This document shows, piece by piece, positions 1 to 6,781 of a stretch of 64,000 nt of DNA. How positions within the stretch are numbered: position 1 is the stretch's first letter; every line of letters starts with the position of its first letter. The DNA comes from Carnobacterium divergens (GTDB lineage Bacteria > Bacillota > Bacilli > Lactobacillales > Carnobacteriaceae): the NCBI RefSeq assembly GCF_900258435.1, contig NZ_LT992558.1, positions 569,370 through 633,369 of the forward strand. The letters run 5' to 3'. Below the pieces are notes generated by a model. The model was given only the letters and a program-made list of their open reading frames with translations, was not told where the DNA came from and did not search any database. The position numbers were made by a program, and so were the translations under genes.

Positions 1-2
1 CA

Positions 3-281
3 GGCTTAGCAGCGCATCAAAGAACCTGGTTGCTAGACATTGGCGTTTTGCCAAGTGCGCAAGGTAGAGGTGTAGGGAATTTGTTGGTGTCAAAGCTTAA
101 AGAGCTTGCTAAAGAACGCGGCATTCATAAGTTATCACTACGGGTATTAGGGACGAACGAAGGGGCCATTCGTTTTTATAAACGTCATGGATTTGTTGAA
201 GAGGGCGTTTTAAAAGATGAATTTTGGATCAAGGATCGATATGTAGAGGATGTCTTTATGGGGTATTTGCTAAACAAATAA
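3..281 (+). CDS. GNAT family N-acetyltransferase, 5'-truncated
   Basis: C-terminal part of a GNAT acetyltransferase, which would transfer an acetyl group from acetyl-CoA to an amine. The frame is open to the window edge, so the start lies upstream. The acetyl-CoA loop is visible as V-L-P-S-A-Q-G-R-G-V-G (motif A, Q/RxxGxG/A), followed by the motif B region with N-E-G-A-I-R-F-Y-K-R-H-G-F, typical of RimI-like and other small-molecule GNATs. About 92 residues are present, roughly the second half of a normal 150-170 residue protein. The substrate cannot be told from sequence. It ends 26 bases before the rplM promoter and is a separate unit. Confidence 0.85.
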   Translation, partial: GLAAHQRTWLLDIGVLPSAQGRGVGNLLVSKLKELAKERGIHKLSLRVLGTNEGAIRFYKRHGFVEEGVLKDEFWIKDRYVEDVFMGYLLNK

Positions 282-306
282 ATTCTGGTAAAAGTTTGAA
301 ATAGGA

Positions 307-335
307 TTGACAAAACCGATAAAAAACGGTAATAT
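307..335 (+). promoter_or_regulatory. Sigma-A promoter of rplM-rpsI
   Basis: A perfect TTGACA (307-312) and TAATAT (330-335) are separated by 17 bases. This strong vegetative promoter suits a ribosomal protein operon. Transcription would start near 342, leaving a leader of about 80 bases. Confidence 0.8.
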
Positions 336-341
336 GTTAGA

Positions 342-407
342 TGGTATTGTTTGCCCCCACGATGAGCCCCGGAAACTTATTGTGCATTCAAACAAACAGA
401 TAAGAAT
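342..407 (+). promoter_or_regulatory. Structured leader of rplM, candidate L13 autoregulatory element
   Basis: TTGTTTG (347-353) can pair with CAAACAA (389-395), enclosing a GC-rich stretch (CCCCCACGATGAGCCCCGG) unusual for this AT-rich DNA. L13 leader RNAs ahead of rplM are known in Bacillus and relatives and are thought to mediate feedback by L13. Position and base composition fit; I did not verify the full Rfam consensus. Confidence 0.5.
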
Positions 408-422
408 ATGGAGGAAATTAAC

Positions 423-866
423 GTGCGTACAACTTATATGGCTAAAACAAACGAAGTAGACCGTAAATGGTACGTAGTAGACGCAACTGATATTCCATTG
501 GGACGTCTATCTACAGCAGTAGCAACTATTTTACGTGGTAAAAATAAACCAACTTTCACACCTCATGTAGATACAGGGGATTTCGTGATTGTAATCAATG
601 CAGACAAAATTAAATTAACTGGTAAAAAAGCAACTGACAAAATCTATTATCACCATAGTGGATTCCAAGGTGGTTTGAAACAAGTATCAGCTGGCGAATT
701 ACGTGCGAACAATTCTCGTAAATTAGTTGAATTATCAGTAAAAGGTATGTTACCAAAGACTTCTTTAGGTCGCAAACAATTTACTAAATTAAACGTTTAC
801 GGTGGAACTGAACATGAACACCAAGCACAACAACCAGTATTATTGGACATCAACAACCTAATTTAA
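423..866 (+). CDS. rplM: 50S ribosomal protein L13
   Basis: Early-assembling protein of the large ribosomal subunit that binds 23S rRNA. The product is full length (147 residues) and carries the L13 core: W-Y-V-V-D-A-T-D near the N-terminus, [18 protein letters not shown], and the H-P-like segment K-G-M-L-P-K. I chose the GTG at 423: it sits 6-7 bases after GGAGG and gives the usual 147-residue length. The ATG at 408 overlaps that ribosome-binding site and would add five unconserved residues. rpsI follows 13 bases later, the conserved L13-S9 operon. Confidence 0.97.
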   Translation: MRTTYMAKTNEVDRKWYVVDATDIPLGRLSTAVATILRGKNKPTFTPHVDTGDFVIVINADKIKLTGKKATDKIYYHHSGFQGGLKQVSAGELRANNSRKLVELSVKGMLPKTSLGRKQFTKLNVYGGTEHEHQAQQPVLLDINNLI

Positions 867-879
867 GGAGGGAATTTCA

Positions 880-1272
880 TTGGCACAAGTACAATATATC
901 GGCACAGGCCGTCGTAAAAATTCAACTGCTCGCGTACGTTTAGTACCAGGAACAGGTAAAATCATCATGAACAAAAAAGATATCGTTGAATACATTCCAT
1001 TTCCATACCTACACGAGGTAGTAAAACAACCTCTTGCAGCTACAGAAACTCTAGGAAGCTACGATATCCACGTTAACGTAAATGGCGGAGGATTCACTGG
1101 ACAAGCAGGCGCTGCTCGTCACGGAATCGCTCGTGCATTGTTACAAGTTGACCCAGAATTCCGCGCACCATTAAAAGCGGCTGGACTATTAACTCGTGAC
1201 CCACGTATGAAAGAACGTAAAAAACCAGGTCTTAAGAAAGCCCGTAAAGCTTCACAATTCTCAAAACGTTAA
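880..1272 (+). CDS. rpsI: 30S ribosomal protein S9
   Basis: Small-subunit head protein whose basic C-terminal tail reaches toward P-site tRNA. It has 130 residues, the normal length. Characteristic blocks are [14 protein letters not shown] near the start, [19 protein letters not shown], and the terminal [12 protein letters not shown]. The start is TTG behind AAGGAGGG (865-872). The last 50 bp are the site used by integrating elements: two more copies lie downstream, and the gene here stays intact because an incoming element restores the 3' end. Confidence 0.97.
   Translation: MAQVQYIGTGRRKNSTARVRLVPGTGKIIMNKKDIVEYIPFPYLHEVVKQPLAATETLGSYDIHVNVNGGGFTGQAGAARHGIARALLQVDPEFRAPLKAAGLLTRDPRMKERKKPGLKKARKASQFSKR
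1223..1272 (+). repeat. Attachment-site copy 1 (3' end of rpsI)
   Basis: Last 50 bp of rpsI including TAA. It is identical over all 50 bases to 4970-5019 and differs at one base from 8796-8845. Direct repeats of a gene's 3' end that flank foreign genes are the hallmark of site-specific integration by tyrosine recombinases. This is the attL-like copy that keeps rpsI functional. Confidence 0.85.
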
Positions 1273-1295
1273 TCTTTTTATATCAAGGATTTCAA

Positions 1296-1329
1296 GACAC
1301 TTTCCATTTTTTGGAAGGTGTCTTTTTTT
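1296..1329 (+). terminator. rpsI terminator
   Basis: GACACTTTCCA (1296-1306) pairs with TTGGAAGGTGTC (1311-1322), followed by seven T. Nearly the same hairpin follows attachment copy 3 at 8870, which is expected if one is the original chromosomal rpsI terminator and the other came with the element. Confidence 0.85.
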
Positions 1330-1333
1330 GATT

Positions 1334-1376
1334 TGGTAACGAGTTTGGTGGCGACTTTTTTCGTACCTCGTAACCA
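1334..1376. repeat. Inverted TGGTAACGAG repeats, candidate integrase arm sites
   Basis: TGGTAACGAG at 1334-1343 faces CTCGTAACCA at 1367-1376 (reverse complement TGGTTACGAG). The same decamer occurs twice near the other end of element 1 (4844-4853 and 4857-4866). A function as arm-type integrase sites is inferred from placement only. Confidence 0.4.
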
Positions 1377-1426
1377 GCTATTCATTTTGATAGGCACTTC
1401 TGTATTCCTCTATCTATAAAAAATAT

Positions 1427-1972
1427 TCATTTAATTGCACGATAAATGCTCCCAGACATTATCTTATAAGCTATTTGCGTCAGTTCATCTTCATTGGGGT
1501 TCTTATTATTGATTAGATAAGACTTGGTAAGCTGTGCTAAACCTGAAGCCATAAATTCTAAAGCCAAAAATGCCTCATCTTCATCAACGGTAATAAAACT
1601 ATCTCTACATGTGGCTGTTTCTTGATAAATTAATAACTTTAAGATATCCATTAAATCATTTTCAATGATTATTTCCAAATCCTTTTTTCGCTTAATAACA
1701 AACTTACTAAAATTTCTACAGGTTTCTATGAGTGTGATCTCAGAACCGTGTTTATAAGAACTCGTTTCTTTTGAAATGATTTGCAAATGGTGGAGTAATA
1801 GGTTTTCCTTTGTTTTGTAAAGACTATAGAAAGTTTGACGTGAGACGCCAGATTGGGTACATAATTCACTAATTGTGATATCTTTGAATCCTTTTTTATT
1901 CAAAAGCTGAGTAAAAGCTTCTAATAATAATTGTTGTGAAATTAGGGCGGTAGGGTTATTTCCTTGGTACAT
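1427..1972 (-). CDS. TetR family transcriptional regulator
   Basis: A 181-residue repressor-like protein. Residues about 10-55 form a TetR helix-turn-helix (D-I-T-I-S-E-L-C-T-Q-S-G-V-S-R-Q-T-F-Y-S-L-Y-K-T-K), and the rest is an all-helical ligand and dimer domain (AcrR/DhaS-like). It is divergent from the quinone reductase gene. The 115-bp gap between them holds two copies of a palindrome, one overlapping the -35 box of the divergent promoter, so it very likely represses the oxidoreductase operon and responds to a quinone or electrophile. That inducer class is inferred from the neighbours. Confidence 0.88.
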   Translation of the reverse strand: MYQGNNPTALISQQLLLEAFTQLLNKKGFKDITISELCTQSGVSRQTFYSLYKTKENLLLHHLQIISKETSSYKHGSEITLIETCRNFSKFVIKRKKDLEIIIENDLMDILKLLIYQETATCRDSFITVDEDEAFLALEFMASGLAQLTKSYLINNKNPNEDELTQIAYKIMSGSIYRAIK

Positions 1973-2007
1973 TTACAAACACTCCTTTCTGTCTAAGTTT
2001 AGCTAAT

Positions 2008-2068
2008 AACATTGACAGTGTCAATGTTAATTCATATAATACGATTAAACATTGACATTGTCAAGTTT
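2008..2068 (+). promoter_or_regulatory. Promoter and paired TetR operators
   Basis: TTGACA (2012-2017), 17 bases, TATAAT (2035-2040) form a consensus promoter reading right. Half-sites AACATTGACA and TGTCAATGTT around a central G make a perfect palindrome at 2008-2028 that covers the -35 box. A second copy with two changed bases in the right arm lies at 2048-2068, just after the expected start of transcription. The layout is typical for a repressor that also limits its own divergent gene. Confidence 0.75.
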
Positions 2069-2087
2069 GGTTGAAGGAGGAATAAAA

Positions 2088-2648
2088 ATGAAAAAAGTAT
2101 TAATTGTAACAGGACATCCAGATTTTGAGAAAGAATCAGTAGCAAATAAAGCTGCTTTTAAGGAACTAACTGAACTTTTACCCAGTGCAGAAATTGATAG
2201 ATTGGATTTGTTATATCCAGACTATAAAATTGATGTACAAAAAGAGCAAGAGAAATTAGTTGAATCCGATATTATCGTCTTACAATTCCCAGTGTTTTGG
2301 TACCATATGCCTGCTTTAATGCAAAAGTGGGTGGAGGATGTTTTCTTAAATGGTTTCTCACATGGCCCAGAAGGAAATGCATTAGTTGGTAAAAAGTTAG
2401 TATTATTAATGACTGCTGGAGCACCAGAATCCTACTATAAAGGAGAAAAGGCTGTTTATGAACAAGATTTATTAATACCAATTAAAGGAATTGTGGAAGC
2501 TACTGAGATGGAATTAGCAGGTTACGAAATTTTATACGGTGTGAGTTATGGAACACGCATCAATGAAGAAATTTCGAAGGAGTACGCTGAAAAGGCTCGT
2601 CATACAGCTAGAAAAGTAGCAAATTTAGCAGGTGAATTAGCTAAATGA
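2088..2648 (+). CDS. NAD(P)H-quinone oxidoreductase, flavodoxin-like fold
   Basis: A 186-residue KefF/MdaB/NQO-type flavoprotein expected to reduce quinones by two electrons with NAD(P)H. Motifs: V-L-I-V-T-G-H-P at the N-terminal strand, F-Q-F/L-Q-F-P-V-F-W-Y-H-M-P-A-L-M-Q-K-W-V-E-D-V-F (FMN/NAD region), and T-A-G-A-P-E-S-Y after a hydrophobic strand. The ATG at 2088 follows GGAGGAATAAAA; the upstream ATG at 2052 lies inside the second operator and is rejected. It is first in an operon with the luciferase-like gene (4-bp ATGA overlap). Confidence 0.88.
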   Translation: MKKVLIVTGHPDFEKESVANKAAFKELTELLPSAEIDRLDLLYPDYKIDVQKEQEKLVESDIIVLQFPVFWYHMPALMQKWVEDVFLNGFSHGPEGNALVGKKLVLLMTAGAPESYYKGEKAVYEQDLLIPIKGIVEATEMELAGYEILYGVSYGTRINEEISKEYAEKARHTARKVANLAGELAK

Positions 2649-3697
2649 AAAGAAAAATGAAATTTTCAGTGTTAGATTTAGCTTATTTAAGAGAAGGTCA
2701 AACTTACCTTGAAGCGTATCATGATTTAGTTCAATTAGCTAAAAAAGCCGAAGAATTTGGCTATGAGCGTTATTGGATTGCAGAACATCACAATAGTAGA
2801 CCAATCGGCAGTAGTGCGACCCAAATTTTAATTCAACATGCATTAGCCAATACAGAAAAAATCCGTGTGGGATCAGGTGGAGTCATGTTACCTAACCATA
2901 GTCCATATTTAGTAGCCGAACAATATGGAACGATTGAAACTTTATATCCAGGTAGAGTAGATTTAGGATTGGGAAGAGCTCCTGGAACGGATAGTGTAAC
3001 AGCACAAGCTTTAAGACGTTCTAAAACATTGAATTCGGATTTTGAAGAAGAAATTGCTGAGCTAGAAAGTTATTTTAAAGGAACAGCATCGGTACATGCC
3101 TATCCAGCACAAGACTTAGCGATTCCTAAATATATTTTAGGTTCTAGTCCAGACAGTGCACATATTGCGGCAAAATTAGGATTACCATATGCCTTTGCTT
3201 CCCATTTTGCACCAACTCATTTAGAAGAGGCTGTGGCTATTTATCACAGGGAATTTAAACCAAGTGATTATTTGAAAGAACCGTATGTGATTGTTGGTGT
3301 GAATGCTTTTGTAGCAGATACAGATGAAGAAGCAAAACGACTAGCAACTTCTCAAATGCAAGGCGTGTTGTCATTAGTAACAGGGAATCCTAAAGGGATT
3401 TTGCCACCAAAAGATGAAGAGCAGTTATGGAACGACTATATCGCTGCAACGAAAGTTCCTCACTTTGGTCCAATTGCCTTTGAAATTGAAGGAATTGTAA
3501 ATCGCGAGCGTGAGGTTGTTGAACAGATGACAGGCTTGTCGTTAATTGGAAATAAAGATACTGTCACAAAACAATTAAAAGCGCTACAAAATAAAGTGCA
3601 ATTTGATGAGATTATTGTCAATAGTTTTATCTATAATCAAGGGGATCAAATAAAATCATATCAATTATTATCAGAAGTCATTAATGAGAAATTTTAA
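2645..3697 (+). CDS. Luciferase-like (LLM class) flavin-dependent monooxygenase
   Basis: A 350-residue TIM-barrel protein of the bacterial luciferase-like superfamily, MsnO8-type branch, which uses reduced FMN and oxygen. Typical blocks are S-V-L-D-L-A near the start, R-Y-W-I-A-E-H-H-N, I-R-V-G-S-G-G-V-M-L-P-N-H-S-P-Y-L-V-A-E-Q, and P-G-R-V-D-L-G-L-G-R-A-P-G-T-D. Translation is coupled to the quinone reductase (ATGA); a second in-frame ATG lies at 2657. The neighbour could supply reduced flavin. No natural substrate can be assigned, and it is not a light-emitting luciferase in any obvious sense. Confidence 0.88.
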   Translation: MKRKMKFSVLDLAYLREGQTYLEAYHDLVQLAKKAEEFGYERYWIAEHHNSRPIGSSATQILIQHALANTEKIRVGSGGVMLPNHSPYLVAEQYGTIETLYPGRVDLGLGRAPGTDSVTAQALRRSKTLNSDFEEEIAELESYFKGTASVHAYPAQDLAIPKYILGSSPDSAHIAAKLGLPYAFASHFAPTHLEEAVAIYHREFKPSDYLKEPYVIVGVNAFVADTDEEAKRLATSQMQGVLSLVTGNPKGILPPKDEEQLWNDYIAATKVPHFGPIAFEIEGIVNREREVVEQMTGLSLIGNKDTVTKQLKALQNKVQFDEIIVNSFIYNQGDQIKSYQLLSEVINEKF

Positions 3698-3847
3698 AAA
3701 TTAGGAATGTAATGACAGGAATTGATTAAAAAAGACAGTACTTGAATTTTTAAGCAAAAACATAATAAAGTGATTGTAATATGTTTGGTAAAGTTTTTAA
3801 ATACTTTGATTAATGATAAAAATTTAAACTTGAAAGGTGATTTATAC

Positions 3848-4771
3848 ATGAATTCAAATAATCAGAAATTAGTTTTAGTTGTTGGTGCTACTGGACTTCA
3901 AGGAGGCGCTGTTGCAAATGAAGCATTAAAACAGGGATTTAAAGTAAGAATTTTGGTTAGAGATAAAAATGCGCCTAAATCGCAAGCGCTTATTCAAAAA
4001 GGGGCGGAAGCTGTAGTAGGTGATTTTGATAATCCTTCTTCTTTGGAAAGTGCTATGAAAGATGTTGATGCTGTATTTTCTGTACCAATCTCTGGAATGG
4101 ATACTGTTGAAACGGATAGAGAGAGAAAGCAAGTTTTGGCAGTTATTCAAAGCGCAGTGAAAAGTGGAGTGAAACAATTTGTGCATACGTCTGTTGCTGC
4201 GACAAGCAGATACACGGAGTTTCCAAAATGGGGAACAGGTTACTGGTTTGAAAAGTATTGGACAGATAAATGGGATGGGGAAGAAGCCGTTCGTTCTGCA
4301 GGTTTTCCTTCATGGACAATTTTGAAACCAGCAGTGATTATGGAAAATTTCATTGATAAAGTTGAATTGATGTATCCTGATTTTAAACAAGGTGAAATAA
4401 AAACAGTCACCTTTGCAGATACACTTATCGATTATATTTCAGTTAAAGACCTTGCTGTGTTCGTTTGTGCAGCCTTTGAAAACCCTGAGAAATTCAATCA
4501 ACAGAGTATTGAACTGGCTGCTGAATCAATATCATATAATGAAATTACTGAAATCATTTCAGAGGAGACTGGAAAAGAGCTTAACGTTTCAACGCTTACT
4601 ATTGAAGAAGCAGAAAAGGATGGAATTCATCCATTATCTATCGCAGGTCAAGAATGGGACAATGTAGTTGGATACAATGTGGACATTGATTTATTAAAAA
4701 AATATGATATCAAATTAACGTCATTTAAAGAATTTGTAGAAGAAAATAAAGACCAGTTTAAAATAGATTAA
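3848..4771 (+). CDS. NmrA-like NAD(P)-binding protein
   Basis: A 307-residue atypical short-chain dehydrogenase fold. The dinucleotide motif V-V-G-A-T-G-L-Q-G-G-A-V lies at residues about 12-23, followed by V-R-I-L-V-R-D and F-V-H-T-S-V-A-A-T. Family members act as redox sensors or as NADPH-dependent reductases of the azoreductase/quinone type. The ATG at 3848 follows AAAGGTGA; the ATG at 3770 has no such signal. It lies 150 bp after the monooxygenase on the same strand, so it is either the last gene of that operon or separately transcribed. Redox sensing or detoxification fits the neighbours but is inferred. Confidence 0.82.
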   Translation: MNSNNQKLVLVVGATGLQGGAVANEALKQGFKVRILVRDKNAPKSQALIQKGAEAVVGDFDNPSSLESAMKDVDAVFSVPISGMDTVETDRERKQVLAVIQSAVKSGVKQFVHTSVAATSRYTEFPKWGTGYWFEKYWTDKWDGEEAVRSAGFPSWTILKPAVIMENFIDKVELMYPDFKQGEIKTVTFADTLIDYISVKDLAVFVCAAFENPEKFNQQSIELAAESISYNEITEIISEETGKELNVSTLTIEEAEKDGIHPLSIAGQEWDNVVGYNVDIDLLKKYDIKLTSFKEFVEENKDQFKID

Positions 4772-4843
4772 GGATTATATTTTTAATGTAGTGTTCAAGG
4801 GGGCCCCAATTGCTTCATATTCTGATGTGCAAGTAATTTATTT

Positions 4844-4866
4844 TGGTTACGAATATTGGTAACGAG
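4844..4866 (+). repeat. Tandem TGGTWACGAR repeats at right end of element 1
   Basis: TGGTTACGAA (4844-4853) and TGGTAACGAG (4857-4866) are direct repeats with a 13-bp period, matching the inverted pair at 1334-1376. The rest of 4772-4969 shows no gene. Confidence 0.45.
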
Positions 4867-4969
4867 TATCTAAAATTCAATAAAATTTAGTGAAACTACT
4901 TGCCCTAAAAGAGCGCTGTAAATACAGATAATATAGTGTTTTTCAACTCTATAAAATTTAGGAACAGCC

Positions 4970-5019
4970 AACCAGGTCTTAAGAAAGCCCGTAAAGCTTC
5001 ACAATTCTCAAAACGTTAA
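4970..5019 (+). repeat. Attachment-site copy 2
   Basis: Exact 50-bp copy of the rpsI 3' end including TAA, with no rpsI upstream of it. It marks the junction between the two tandem elements. It is followed by its own terminator and by the integrase gene, whose stop lies 70 bp away: the usual position of an integrase beside its att site. Confidence 0.85.
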
Positions 5020-5044
5020 AACCTTGTTATCAAGGGATTTACAA

Positions 5045-5078
5045 GACTCTCAGATATTTTATCTGGGAGTCTTTTTTT
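5045..5078 (+). terminator. Terminator behind attachment copy 2
   Basis: GACTCTCAGAT (5045-5055) pairs with ATCTGGGAGTC (5061-5071), followed by seven T. The element carries this replacement terminator so that rpsI would still be terminated after integration. It differs in sequence from the hairpins at 1296 and 8870. Confidence 0.8.
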
Positions 5079-5089
5079 GGAATCTCCAC

Positions 5090-6251
5090 CTATTCCCCAC
5101 CGCTACATTCAGAAATATTATCAAAGGTGTAATCTGCAGGCGTAATCCTAACAGTAGGCTTTATATTAATATAAATTTTCATTGTTTCTTGGTCACTATG
5201 AGTCAAAGCCTCCATAATATCGTCTAACGACATTCCGTGCTTACTAGCTAAACTTGCTGAAGTGTGTCGAAGTTTATGGGGTGAGGCATGTGTGAGCTCA
5301 GGGTGTCGTTTTTCGACTACTTTCATTCTGTAATTTAAATAATCCGTGTGAACCCGTTTGTTAATATTTCCTTGACTATCACAGAAAGTGAAGAGGAACT
5401 GATTAGGGTCTTGAGAATTTCCAAGTTGTTTCAGCTCTCTTTTCTGCTGCTCATTCCAAGCGCTTAAAATAGCTTTTAAATTTGCTGATATTTTAAGCGT
5501 TGTTTTCTTGCGTCCTTTAGTAGCTTTTACAGTTCCATTTTTATCCAATGTTTGATCTAAATGAATACAATTATGTTCAAAATCAATATGTTTCCATTGA
5601 AGTGCATAGCATTCACTTTTCCTACAACTCAAAAAGAATGTTGTCCAAAATAGCGTATATTCTTGTGTGGTTAAATCGCCATTTTTGTAGTCTTCATTAA
5701 TTGCTTTGAAGCAGTAATTCAATTCATTTTCGTTTAGATACTTGTCTTCATCAAGTTTACTTTCTGCTAGCTGAATATTTTTAAAAGCTTTTATTTTTTT
5801 AAGTGGTTCAGCAACCCTGTTGTATTCAATATATTTATAGTGAACAGCTAAATCAAAAACCTGATTCACGTAACACCTTAGAACTTTAAAATTAGCGTAT
5901 TCTTTAGCTTTCGCAGTCATTCTAGGTGTAACAAATTCAGGGTGGTTATTTAAAAAGTTTAATGTCTGTTCTCCGAGCATTGGCAAGATATGAAGTCTAA
6001 ACATATCTTTAGTGTTCTGTATAGCAGGTGGGTTGGGTAGGATAAGAACTTGTTGAACCATTGATATAAGCATCATACCAATATTTGATACAAAAATCCT
6101 CAATTATCATATTTCCACCAAGCTCAAAATCATTCATATGTTGTCTCCTTCGTATTTCTTGAATATAATTATCAAAATCTAAATCAGCTTGTTTTGCTTG
6201 TTGTAGAGTTTTAAACGTTTTGTCATAGTATGGATGTTTCAGGTTACAAAG
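5090..6251 (-). pseudogene. int: Tyrosine integrase, frameshifted and N-terminally truncated
   Basis: Site-specific recombinase of the phage-integrase family. In the long frame (5090-6103) the catalytic set is intact: Arg in F-L-S-C-R-K-S-E (residue 161), Lys near A-T-K-G-R-K, H-K-L-R-H (276-280), His in L-T-H-S-D-Q and Tyr311 in K-I-Y-I-N-I. The N-terminal part continues in another frame: N-L-K-H-P-Y-Y-D-K-T-F-K-T-L-Q-Q-A-K, an AP2-like integrase N-terminus, then N-M-I-I-E-D-F-C-I-K-Y-W-Y-D. The frames join near 6020-6045, in a C-rich run, and a stop at 6252-6254 removes the true start. It lies next to attachment copy 2, consistent with integration into rpsI. Confidence 0.8.
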
Positions 6252-6270
6252 TTATTATTGACAGTAGAGA

Positions 6271-6625
6271 ATGGAATTAGCTATTCCTCAATATATAGCT
6301 GACTGGCTAAAAAACATCTGAAAAGCAAATCAAAATTTTTTGGTGTACAGACTGTCCACCTATACTTGGTTCGTTAATTGAGAGGACTATAGGTTTTAAA
6401 ACGGAAGGACAATTACAATTCTATAATACAAAAGCTTACGAATGGAGTAAACTTTACGGAATCTTAGAATTTTGTAATGAACTTGAAAATGACTTGGTAG
6501 TATTAGCTGACAGTTTTGTGGAAAGAATGACTAAGGGAGTAGAATTACCCAGTAATTTGAAAACTGTTTTACCGTCAGATGCGACATTGACTATTGAAGA
6601 TTTAAAATTAATTGATAGCTTGTAA
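6271..6625 (+). pseudogene. Frameshifted gene of unknown function in element 2
   Basis: An ATG at 6271 opens M-E-L-A-I-P-Q-Y-I-A-D-W-L-K-N and stops at about 6320. One base out of frame it continues as S-E-K-Q-I-K-I-F-W-C-T-D-C-P-P-I-L-G-S for roughly 100 codons to TAA at 6623. Joined, it gives a protein of about 118 residues with a C-T-D-C pair. I do not recognise the family. Its place between integrase and nuclease suggests an accessory gene of the element. Confidence 0.5.
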
Positions 6626-6781
6626 TTTATATGCTTTAGAAAAACTATATTTATGTAATTAACTATTATATCTCAATATTAAAAGCACTTCTTATTTGTA
6701 GGGTGTTTTTTTATTGTCTTGAGAAAAAATTCACAATAAGGTAAGATGTATATATATTCTAAAGATTGGAGGAGTTTCAGA

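Larger units (their letters stand above)
1273..5019. mobile_element. Integrative element 1 in rpsI, without integrase (CIME-like)
   Basis: A 3.7 kb segment bounded by two identical 50-bp rpsI 3' ends. It holds a TetR regulator, a quinone reductase, a luciferase-like monooxygenase and an NmrA-like protein, with no recombinase. Short TGGTWACGAR repeats lie just inside both ends (1334-1376 and 4844-4866), as arm-type integrase sites would. The structure resembles cis-mobilisable cargo moved in trans by a related integrase. The alternative is that these genes were ordinary chromosome caught by a later duplication of the site. Confidence 0.6.

Noticed and set aside
408-422. ATG at 408 as start of rplM
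   Set aside because: It lies directly before the GGAGG ribosome-binding site of the GTG at 423, and the added residues are not part of L13.
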